This document shows, in pieces, positions 57,554 through 64,000 of a DNA stretch of 64,000 nt (position 1 is the stretch's first letter; each line of letters begins with the position of its first letter). Below the pieces are notes generated by a model, which saw only the letters and a list, made by a program, of their open reading frames with translations, was not told where the DNA came from and ran no database searches. The stretch comes from Fodinibacter sp963763015. Its GTDB lineage: Bacteria > Actinomycetota > Actinomycetes > Actinomycetales > Dermatophilaceae. The stretch covers positions 62,001-126,000 of the forward strand of contig CAVXML010000013.1 in assembly GCA_963763015.1 (NCBI GenBank), in the 5' to 3' direction. Position numbers and translations under genes: made by a program.

Positions 57554-59059
57554 TCAGCGGCCCTGCACCCGCGAGATCCAGGCCTCGACGTCCGCCGAGC
57601 TGCGCGGCATCGCGGCAGAGAGGTTCTCGAAGCCGTCCTGCGTGACGACCACGTCGTCCTCGATCCGCACGCCGATACCGCGGAACCGCTCGGGTGCGAA
57701 CAGGTCGTCGGCCTTGAAGTAGAGCCCCGGCTCCACGGTCAGCACCATGCCGGGCGCCAGCTCGGCGTCCATGTACTCCTCACGGGTTGCGAGGGCACAG
57801 TCGTGCACGTCGAGGCCGAGGTGGTGCGACGTGCCGTGCACCATCCAGCGCCGGTGGTACTGCCCGTGCTCCTTGTCCAGGGTGTCCTCCACCGACACCC
57901 CTTCCGGCAGGAGGCCCCAGCCGTCGAGGTGCTCGGCGATCACTCGGATCGCCGCGGCATGGACGTCGGAGAACCGGTTGCCCGGCCGGACGGCCGCCAG
58001 TCCCGCCTCCTGGGCGGCGTGGACCGCGTCGTAGACCTCCCGCTGCGCGTCGGTGAACGTACCCGATATCGGCAGAGTGCGGGTGACGTCGGCGGTGTAC
58101 AGCGAGTCGACCTCGACGCCCGCGTCGATGAGCACCAGCTCGCCCTCGCGGATCTCCCCGGTGTTCTTGATCCAGTGCAGGGTGTTCGCGTGGTCACCCG
58201 CCGCGCAGATCGAGTCGTACCCGACCCCGTTGCCGAGGTGGCGGGCCTGACGAGCGAAGGTGCCCTCAAGCCAGCGCTCTCCCCGGCCCTTCTCCACAGC
58301 GTGCGGCAGCTCCGCGATCATCGCCTCGAACCCCTGCCGGGTGGCCTCGACGGCTGCTCGCAGCTGCTCGACCTCGTAGTCGTCCTTGCGCATCCGCAGG
58401 TGTGAGATGTCGTGGGCGAGGGCGTCGTCGGCCTCCTGCAGGCTGTCCGCGGCAGCGCCGTTCTCGACCCGGGCGGCATCCAGCCTCGCGGTGAGCTCGC
58501 GGTCGGCGTCGCGCACGAGGCGCACCGTCACCTCACCGGCATCCTTGGCGGCCGCCGCCTCGAGCTCGTCGATGTGCCGGGCCGTGAGGCCCAGCTCGCG
58601 CTCGACGTCCTCGAGCGTCGGGCGGGCACCGACCCAGAACTCGCCGTGGCGGGCGTCGGCGAAGAACTCGTCGCTGTCACGGTCGCCGAGCGGGCGGAAG
58701 TACAGCACGGCCTCGTGGCCCTGCGCCTCGTCGTGGTCACCGGGGACCGGGTCCATGACCAGCACGGCATCCGGCTCGCGGTCCGCCCCGAGGCCGGTGA
58801 GCCAGGCGAAGGCCGTGTGCGGCCGGAAGACGTAGTCGGTGTCGTTGCTGCGGACCGTGAGGCCACCGGCGGGGACGATCAGCCGTTGCCTCGGGTAGGC
58901 GGCGCTGAGCACCGCCCGCCGCGCCGCCGCCGAACCGGATGCCGGGGAGGGGCTGGACGGGCCCGGTCGCCGTGGCGCCCAGCCCTGCCGCACGAAGGTC
59001 CGGAACTCCTCGGTCGTCGCCCGGCCCCGGTTGTCCGCCTGCTTGCTCTCCTCGCTCAC
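57554..59059 (-). CDS. pepP: Xaa-Pro aminopeptidase (aminopeptidase P, M24B)
   Basis: Dinuclear-metal aminopeptidase of 501 residues that removes N-terminal residues before proline. Metal ligands are in LVLIDAGVEVDSLYTADVTRTL (two Asp), MVHGTSHHLGLDVHD (His), LTVEPGLYF (Glu) and GVRIEDDVVVT (Glu). The N-terminal domain (1-200) is the AMP_N creatinase-like fold. GTG 59059 gives VSEESKQADNRG and has CAGCAT 6 nt upstream. Monocistronic, flanked by converging and diverging genes. Confidence 0.93.
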   Translation of the reverse strand: MSEESKQADNRGRATTEEFRTFVRQGWAPRRPGPSSPSPASGSAAARRAVLSAAYPRQRLIVPAGGLTVRSNDTDYVFRPHTAFAWLTGLGADREPDAVLVMDPVPGDHDEAQGHEAVLYFRPLGDRDSDEFFADARHGEFWVGARPTLEDVERELGLTARHIDELEAAAAKDAGEVTVRLVRDADRELTARLDAARVENGAAADSLQEADDALAHDISHLRMRKDDYEVEQLRAAVEATRQGFEAMIAELPHAVEKGRGERWLEGTFARQARHLGNGVGYDSICAAGDHANTLHWIKNTGEIREGELVLIDAGVEVDSLYTADVTRTLPISGTFTDAQREVYDAVHAAQEAGLAAVRPGNRFSDVHAAAIRVIAEHLDGWGLLPEGVSVEDTLDKEHGQYHRRWMVHGTSHHLGLDVHDCALATREEYMDAELAPGMVLTVEPGLYFKADDLFAPERFRGIGVRIEDDVVVTQDGFENLSAAMPRSSADVEAWISRVQGR

Positions 59060-59112
59060 CCGCCCATGCTGCCACGGCGTTCGGTGGGCCCTCATTGTGA
59101 AAGACTGTCCTG

Positions 59113-59505
59113 ATGGGTCGGCACAGCGCTCCACGACGCCACGGACCCGTCGTGGTCCTCGGTGCTGCGGCCGTCGTCGGCTCGGCGGGCCTGGCCTGGG
59201 CGGTGGGGGAGGACCCGCCTCGGCGTCCGGCGACCGAGCCCACCGTCAGTCCCGTGAAGGTGCCGGCGTCGGCGCAGACCGCCCCCACGCCGCGGCCCAC
59301 CGCGACGGGCACCCCGGTCGTCACGGCGGTGCCCGCGCCGACGTCCGCGGGCGTGGCCACCCCCGAACCCACCCCGCTCGGCAACACCACGGTGGCGTCC
59401 GAGCCCGAGCCCTCGCCCGTACCGGAGTCGACACCGAAACCGGAGCGCACGAAACCGGACCGGGGCGCCACGCCGTCGGCCAAGCCCACCAAGTCCCCGC
59501 GCTGA
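59113..59505 (+). CDS. Secreted Pro/Thr-rich protein
   Basis: Protein of 130 residues: a signal or anchor helix VVVLGAAAVVGSAGLAWAV at about 13-31, then a wall-spanning Pro/Thr/Ser/Glu-rich tail (ATEPTVSPVKVPAS, PEPSPVPESTPKPERTKPDRG). It has no folded domain. ATG 59113 follows an AAGACT box by 6 nt. The next gene starts 8 nt after its stop. Function unknown. Confidence 0.65.
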   Translation: MGRHSAPRRHGPVVVLGAAAVVGSAGLAWAVGEDPPRRPATEPTVSPVKVPASAQTAPTPRPTATGTPVVTAVPAPTSAGVATPEPTPLGNTTVASEPEPSPVPESTPKPERTKPDRGATPSAKPTKSPR

Positions 59506-59513
59506 GGCAGGTG

Positions 59514-60548
59514 GTGGGCGCCTTCGAGGGGGCCACGCTGGCCGACCGGTTCCGCAACCACTTCAGCCACACGGACCACCTCTACGGCGTGCTGCTCGCC
59601 GAGATGGCCGACGACTGGGACGTGGGTGGCGTCACCCGCGAGCTCTTCGACGGCTGGGAGGACGCCGACCCTCGGCAGCTCCCCCAGCTCCGCCTGCTCG
59701 CCGGCCTCTTCCGCATCGTGCTCCGCGGTGACGCCCCGGAGCTGGTGGGCTTCTACCCTGCGCTGGGGGGTGACCTGGACCCGCACGAGGCCTGGGCCCC
59801 GGTGCGCCCGGTGCTCGCGACGCACGTCGAGGAGCTGCGGCGGTCGCTCGGCCAGGCTCCGCAGACCAACGAGCCGGCCCGCAGCCTGGCCCTGCTGGTC
59901 GGGCTGTCGCGGGCGGTCCGCCACACCGGGCTGCGGCGGGTGCGGCTGCTGGAGCCGGGGGCGAGCGCTGGCCTCGGCCTTCTCGTCGACCGCTACCGGT
60001 TCGTGGGAGACGGGTGGGCGGCGGGGCCGGAGACCTCGCCCCTCGTCGTGCCGGGTTGCGGTGCCGCCGGGTTCGAGCCGGAGGGCTTCGAGGTGGTCGA
60101 CCGCCGGGGCTGCGACGTCGCGCCGGTCGACGCGGCCAGCGAGGCGGGCGCGGCCTATCTCACGTCGTTCGTCTGGCCGTGGCAGCTCGACCGGCACGCG
60201 CGGCTCGCCGCCGCGCTGTCGGTGGCGAGGGAGCACCCCGTGACGGTCGACCGGGCGCCGGCCTCTTCCTGGGTCGGCCAGCAGCTTGCCGAACCGATGG
60301 CGGACGACGTGCTCACCGTGGTCTGGCACTCGGTCACCCGCCTGTACTGGCCCACCGAGGAGACCGCCGCGATGAACGCCGCGGTCGACGACGCCCGGAG
60401 TCGGATGCCGCTCGCCCACGTGGCGATGGAGCACCGGTGGGACGCCCCCTCGCAGGAGGGCGACCCTGGCATGCCGCTCCTGGAGCTGGACGGCGAGGTG
60501 CTCGCCACCTGCGACCACCACGGCCCGCCGCTGAAGTTCCACGGGTGA
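59514..60548 (+). CDS. DUF2332 domain protein
   Basis: Protein of 344 residues with DUF2332 features: TLADRFRNHFSHTDHLYGVLLAEMADDWDVGG at the N-terminus, PARSLALLVGLSRAVRHTGLRRVRLLEPGASAGLGLLVDRY in the middle and HRWDAPSQEGDP...LATCDHHGPPL at the end. The central segment resembles a SAM-type nucleotide fold, but function is unknown. GTG 59514 has GAGG 6 nt upstream, within the upstream stop region; GTG 59511 is the alternative. Confidence 0.8.
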   Translation: MGAFEGATLADRFRNHFSHTDHLYGVLLAEMADDWDVGGVTRELFDGWEDADPRQLPQLRLLAGLFRIVLRGDAPELVGFYPALGGDLDPHEAWAPVRPVLATHVEELRRSLGQAPQTNEPARSLALLVGLSRAVRHTGLRRVRLLEPGASAGLGLLVDRYRFVGDGWAAGPETSPLVVPGCGAAGFEPEGFEVVDRRGCDVAPVDAASEAGAAYLTSFVWPWQLDRHARLAAALSVAREHPVTVDRAPASSWVGQQLAEPMADDVLTVVWHSVTRLYWPTEETAAMNAAVDDARSRMPLAHVAMEHRWDAPSQEGDPGMPLLELDGEVLATCDHHGPPLKFHG

Positions 60549-60580
60549 ACCCGTCGGCGCGGCGCCACAGGGCGACTTCG

Positions 60581-60586
60581 TACAGT
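60581..60586 (+). promoter_or_regulatory. -10 box TACAGT of the beta-lactamase-like gene, leaderless
   Basis: TACAGT is 6 nt before GTG 60593, identical in box and spacing to the LOG-family gene. Confidence 0.6.
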
Positions 60587-60592
60587 GGGGGC

Positions 60593-61543
60593 GTGATGCC
60601 TGCCGCGATCGGACGACGGCGGTTGCTGGCAGGAGGCGCCGCAGCTGCCGGGCTTGCCGTGCTCACGGGGTGCCAGCAGGAGGCAGCGGGTGGGGCGACG
60701 GCATCCCCCGGTGGTTCGTCGGGGTCGTCGCCCTCGGCGTCCCGGTCGCCGAGCCCCTCGGCCACCACCGAGTCCGCGACCGCGACCGCCACCGCCACAC
60801 CGTCTGCCTCGCCGACCGCCGCGAAGGCGGTGGAGGCCCCGCGGCTCACCGAGGCCCTCGACCGCTACCTCGCCGGTCGGGCAGGGACGCTCGGGCTGGA
60901 GCTCGTCGACCTCCGTCGCGGCACGTCCTTCCAGTACGAGGCGGAGGAGGGCTACTGCTACAGCACCATCAAGGTGCTGGTGCTCATCACCCTCCTGCGC
61001 CAGCTGCAGGAGGACGGTGCCAGGCTCGACAGCCGTCGCCGCCGGCTGGCCGAGCGGATGATCACCCGCAGCGACAACGCGGCGACCGAGACCCTCCTCG
61101 CGGAGGTCGGGCGAGACGAGGTGGCCCGAGTGGCCGGACTGGTCGGGATGGAGCGCACGGACATCGACGCGGGATGGTGGGGCCACTGGCGCACCGTGCC
61201 GGGGGACCTCAACCTCATGGTCGACGCGGCGCTGTCCTCCGACCGGGTGCTCGACCGTGCTCGGCGCCCCGTCGCGGGATTCCTCATGGCCGAGGTCGTG
61301 TCGGCCCAGCGCTGGGGTGTCTTCGCCCCGGAGTCCGGCGCCGTGCACGTGGCGGCCAAGAACGGCTGGGGCCCCCTGCCCGACGGCTACCGGGTGAACT
61401 CCTCGGGCTGGGTCCAGGGAGACGGGCGCGACTACGTGCTCAGCATCCTGTCCACCAGCCCGAGGGGTTTCACCTACGGCCGTCGGACCGCCTCGGCCGT
61501 GGTGCAGGTGTGCCACGAGGCGCTCGCGGACGGGCTCTCCTGA
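60593..61543 (+). CDS. Class A beta-lactamase-like serine hydrolase lipoprotein
   Basis: Protein of 316 residues. A twin-arginine-like RRR start and lipobox LTGC with Cys27 are followed by a Ser/Thr/Ala-rich linker (30-80) and a penicillin-binding/beta-lactamase fold. Ser in YSTIK (SxxK), the SDN motif in MITRSDNAATETLL and KNGWG as the KTG equivalent are all visible. Could be a true beta-lactamase or a peptidoglycan hydrolase relative; substrate profile cannot be read. GTG 60593 follows the TACAGT box; ATG 60596 is next. Confidence 0.82.
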   Translation: MMPAAIGRRRLLAGGAAAAGLAVLTGCQQEAAGGATASPGGSSGSSPSASRSPSPSATTESATATATATPSASPTAAKAVEAPRLTEALDRYLAGRAGTLGLELVDLRRGTSFQYEAEEGYCYSTIKVLVLITLLRQLQEDGARLDSRRRRLAERMITRSDNAATETLLAEVGRDEVARVAGLVGMERTDIDAGWWGHWRTVPGDLNLMVDAALSSDRVLDRARRPVAGFLMAEVVSAQRWGVFAPESGAVHVAAKNGWGPLPDGYRVNSSGWVQGDGRDYVLSILSTSPRGFTYGRRTASAVVQVCHEALADGLS

Positions 61544-61549
61544 GCGCTC

Positions 61550-63064
61550 CTACTCGACGTCGACCCACCCCAGGGTGCGCTGCACGGCCTTCTGCCACCC
61601 GGCGTACCCGTCGCGACGCTGGGCGTCGTCCCACCGCGGTTCCCACCGCTCGTCCTCGGCCCACTTGGTACGCAGCTCGTCGGTGCCGGACCAGAACCCG
61701 GTGGCGAGCCCGGCGGCATACGCCGCGCCCAGTGCCGTGGTCTCGGCGACGACCGGCTTGGAGACGGGCACCCCGAGGATGTCGGCCTGCAGCTGCATGC
61801 AGAGCCGGTTCGCGGTGATGCCGCCGTCGACCCTCAGGCAGGTCAGGGCCACGCCCGAGTCCGCTGCCATGGCGTCCACGACGTCGCGTGACTGGTAGCA
61901 GATGGCCTCGAGCGTGGCCCGGGCGAGGTGCGCGTTGGTGTTGAACCGGGAGAGCCCGACGATCGCTCCCCGCGCGTCGCTGCGCCAGTACGGGGCGAAC
62001 AGGCCGCTGAACGCCGGCACGAAGTAGACGCCGCCGGTGTCCTCCACCGAGGCGGCGAGGCTCTCGACCTCGGAGGCGCCCGAGATGATCCCGAGCTGGT
62101 CGCGCAGCCACTGCACGGCGCTGCCCGTGACGGCGATCGACCCCTCCAGGGCATAGACGGGCTTCGCGTCGCCGAACCGGTAGGCCACGGTGGTGAGCAG
62201 GCCGTTGCTGCTGCGCACGAGCTCCTCGCCGGTGTTGAGGAGCACGAAGTTGCCGGTGCCGTACGTGTTCTTGGCCTCGCCGGGCTCGAAGCACACCTGG
62301 CCCACCGTCGCCGCCTGCTGGTCGCCGAGGACGCCGGTGATCGGGACCTTCGTCGACCGCCGGCCCCCGGTCGTCTCGCCGAACGCCGTCGGGTGGCTGC
62401 TGGCGTGGATGGTCGGCAGCATCTGTCGAGGGATGCCGAAGAACCCGAGGAGCTCGTCGTCCCAGTCGAGGGTCGTGAGGTCCATGAGCATCGTGCGGCT
62501 CGCGTTGGTGACGTCGGTGGCGTGGATACCGCCGTCGGGGCCACCCGTGAGGTTCCACACGACCCAGGTGTCGGGCGTGCCGAAGATGGCATCACCGCGC
62601 TCGGCGGCCTCCCGCAGGCCGGGGACGTTCTCGAGCATCCACTGGACCTTGCCGGCGGAGAAGTACGTCGCGGGGGGCAGGCCGGCCTTGTGCCGGATGA
62701 CGTCGCCCCGCCCGTCGGCGTCCAGGGCCTTGGCGATGGAGTCGCTGCGGGTGCACTGCCAGACGACGGCGTTGTGGAAGGGACGGCCGGTGTGCCGATC
62801 CCACACGATGGCCGTCTCGCGCTGGTTCGTCACGCCGATGGCGGCGAGGTCGCTCGTGGACAGGCCCGCAGAGGTGAGGGCGCTGCCGATGACGGTCTGC
62901 ACCCGGTCCCAGATCTCGAGCGGGTTGTGCTCCACCCACCCGGCACGAGGAAGGACCTGGTCGTGCTCCAGCTGGTGCATCGCCACGGGCCGGCCGTCGT
63001 GGTCGAAGACGATGAACCGCGAGCTCGTCGTTCCCTGGTCGACCGCTCCGATGAAGTCCGCCAT
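61550..63064 (-). CDS. glpK: Glycerol kinase
   Basis: FGGY kinase of 504 residues, making glycerol-3-phosphate from glycerol and ATP. The N-terminal phosphate loop is GAVDQGTTSSRFIVFD, followed by VTNQRETAIVWDRHTGRP with the substrate contact, QWLRDQLGI and the FGGY-type C-terminal NRLCMQLQADILGVPV. Length matches the family. ATG 63064 has TACGCT 6 nt upstream. No glycerol facilitator or GlpD is adjacent. Converges on the beta-lactamase-like gene with 6 nt between stops. Confidence 0.95.
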   Translation of the reverse strand: MADFIGAVDQGTTSSRFIVFDHDGRPVAMHQLEHDQVLPRAGWVEHNPLEIWDRVQTVIGSALTSAGLSTSDLAAIGVTNQRETAIVWDRHTGRPFHNAVVWQCTRSDSIAKALDADGRGDVIRHKAGLPPATYFSAGKVQWMLENVPGLREAAERGDAIFGTPDTWVVWNLTGGPDGGIHATDVTNASRTMLMDLTTLDWDDELLGFFGIPRQMLPTIHASSHPTAFGETTGGRRSTKVPITGVLGDQQAATVGQVCFEPGEAKNTYGTGNFVLLNTGEELVRSSNGLLTTVAYRFGDAKPVYALEGSIAVTGSAVQWLRDQLGIISGASEVESLAASVEDTGGVYFVPAFSGLFAPYWRSDARGAIVGLSRFNTNAHLARATLEAICYQSRDVVDAMAADSGVALTCLRVDGGITANRLCMQLQADILGVPVSKPVVAETTALGAAYAAGLATGFWSGTDELRTKWAEDERWEPRWDDAQRRDGYAGWQKAVQRTLGWVDVE

Positions 63065-63070
63065 GCGTCG

Positions 63071-63076
63071 AGCGTA
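63071..63076 (-). promoter_or_regulatory. -10 box TACGCT of glpK, leaderless
   Basis: On the minus strand TACGCT is followed by 6 nt and ATG 63064. Confidence 0.6.
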
Positions 63077-63104
63077 TGCCGGTCGGACACGGCCGACCGG
63101 CGAT

Positions 63105-63162
63105 GACGCGGTTGTCCGTCCGGGACGGGCGTCTACTCGCGTCCCGAGCGGACAACCGCGTC
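63105..63162. repeat. 58-bp palindromic element B upstream of the AbiEi-like gene
   Basis: Perfect 14-bp arms GACGCGGTTGTCCG (63105-63118) and CGGACAACCGCGTC (63149-63162), with inner CGGGACG/CGTCCCG also pairing. Sequence unlike element A. It sits between glpK and the second AbiEi-like gene. Confidence 0.75.
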
Positions 63163-63224
63163 CTGACTGACCCCTGTGGATGCCGTTCCGGCCCCATCTC
63201 CCAGCTCGCCGAGAATGGCGCGTC

Positions 63225-64000
63225 ATGGACGAACGGCTGGCCCAGGTCGCCCGGGTGCGTGGCGGGGTGTTCACCAGCCCCATGGCGTCAGCCCTGGACG
63301 TCGATGACACCGCACTCACCCGGTGGCGCCGCTCCGGGGAGGTGGTCCGGGTCCGGCGCAACGCGTACGTCCTCGGTGAGCTCTGGGCTCCGGCCAGCCC
63401 GGAGCAGCGGCTCGCCCTTCGCACTCGTGCGGTCCTCGCGGCCCGGCCACTGGACGTCGCGAGCCACCAGTCCGCGCTGGCGCTGCACCACCTTCCCCTT
63501 CACGACGTCGACCTCCACACCGTCGACGTCGTGGCCGCCGTCACCAGGGTGCGGCTCGCCGCGGGGTTGCGCACCCATCCGCGTGCCGGCCTCGACTCCT
63601 CGGTCGCAGACGGCTACCGGTGCGTCCCCATCGGACAGGCCGTCGCCCAGGTCCTCGTGAGGTCGGGGCTGCTGGCCGCCATGGTGCCGCTCGATGCTGC
63701 GTTGCACGCCGGCCGGTGCTCGCTCGACGAGGTCTCCGCGGCGCTGGTCGGTCCGAGTCGTTCGACGAGGCTCCGCGCACGGGCCGAGCAGCTGCTGGCC
63801 AGGGCCGACCCGGCGTGCGAGTCGGTCGGTGAGACGCGCACTCGGCTTCTGCTCATGGACGTCGGGTTCGCTGTCCGGTCGCAGGTCGAGGTCCGCGAGG
63901 GGGCACGCCTCGTGGGTCGTGTCGACTTCCTCGTCGGGGACAAGGTGGTCGTCGAGTTCGACGGTGCCCTCAAGTACGGAGGAGTGGAGGGGCGCGCGGC
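63225..64000 (+). CDS. Second AbiEi-like protein with PD-(D/E)XK-like end, cut by window edge
   Basis: At least 258 residues, open at the right edge. The N-terminus (ARVRGGVFTSPMASALDVDDTALTRWRRSGEVVRVRRNAYVLGEL) is AbiEi-like helix-turn-helix. The nuclease-type residues are Glu203 in ESVGETRTR, Asp233 in GRVDFLV, Glu244 and Asp246 in VEFDG, Lys250. Residue numbers of Asp233, Glu244, Asp246 and Lys250 coincide with those of the gene at 27336, though the proteins differ widely. A GAGAAT box lies 8 nt before ATG 63225. Confidence 0.72.
   Translation, partial: MDERLAQVARVRGGVFTSPMASALDVDDTALTRWRRSGEVVRVRRNAYVLGELWAPASPEQRLALRTRAVLAARPLDVASHQSALALHHLPLHDVDLHTVDVVAAVTRVRLAAGLRTHPRAGLDSSVADGYRCVPIGQAVAQVLVRSGLLAAMVPLDAALHAGRCSLDEVSAALVGPSRSTRLRARAEQLLARADPACESVGETRTRLLLMDVGFAVRSQVEVREGARLVGRVDFLVGDKVVVEFDGALKYGGVEGRA

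Noticed and set aside
60570..60590. Fragment GGCGACTTCGTACAGT as a fourth copy of palindromic element A
   Set aside because: Only eight bases match the arm and no inverted partner is present.

Overview
The window is a gene-dense, very GC-rich actinobacterial chromosome segment of about 62 genes, with no tRNA, rRNA, CRISPR array or insertion sequence that I can see. An actinomycete, most likely Micrococcales and perhaps the Intrasporangiaceae (family-level placement is inference), is suggested by mycothiol biosynthesis (mshB), the succinylase route to meso-diaminopimelate (dapC, dapD, dapE), a FdxA-type 7Fe ferredoxin, a DUF3117 protein, the sigE-anti-sigma-htrA-tatB order, and a decayed DUF222 (13E12-type) gene behind an actinobacterial LexA box. 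Many genes start 6-7 nt after a TAnnnT box, the mark of leaderless transcription.

Layout. 1-9.7 kb: patatin phospholipase (5' end outside the window), DUF5655 protein, two-domain universal stress protein, a PIG-L deacetylase, an epimerase-like oxidoreductase, malQ, a cyclic-2,3-diphosphoglycerate-synthetase-like GTPase-fold protein, a glutamine amidotransferase coupled to a VIT1/CCC1 transporter, and a pterin dehydratase. 9.7-15.9 kb: a repeat cluster and a complete oppA-B-C-D-F peptide importer on the minus strand. 16.1-23.2 kb: tightly packed chain typA, membrane-anchored solute-binding protein, mshB, flavin reductase, VanW protein, most of them overlapping by 4 nt. 23.2-32.5 kb: acetyltransferase/fdxA divergent pair, dapC, gltA, an AbiEi-like endonuclease-fold gene between palindromic repeats, a lytic-transglycosylase-like protein, dapD/dapE and a LOG-family protein. 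32.5-39.1 kb: two DivIVA-motif proteins (one fused to a GT-C-like membrane enzyme), a PIG-V-like mannosyltransferase, DUF3117, a leucyl aminopeptidase and a YdhR-like protein.

39.1-46.8 kb: envelope-stress operon (sigE, zinc anti-sigma factor, HtrA protease, tatB) facing Mrp, DUF1003 and a soluble MgtE/CBS protein. 46.8-50 kb: a frameshift-bearing hypothetical gene, the SOS-box DUF222 pseudogene, a tiny membrane protein and two coupled CoA-ester lyases. 50-64 kb: L,D-transpeptidase, Gfo/Idh oxidoreductase, RIO-type kinase, cytochrome P450 divergent from an acyl-CoA dehydrogenase, a DUF1269-like stress protein, a third PIG-L deacetylase, Xaa-Pro aminopeptidase, DUF2332, a class-A beta-lactamase-like lipoprotein, glpK, and a second AbiEi-like gene running off the right edge.

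The most unusual items are the two solitary AbiEi-like/PD-(D/E)XK-like genes associated with palindromic elements, the window-wide leaderless promoter architecture including an overlapping divergent pair, the DivIVA-glycosyltransferase fusion, the SOS-controlled DUF222 relic, and two genes carrying frameshifts.
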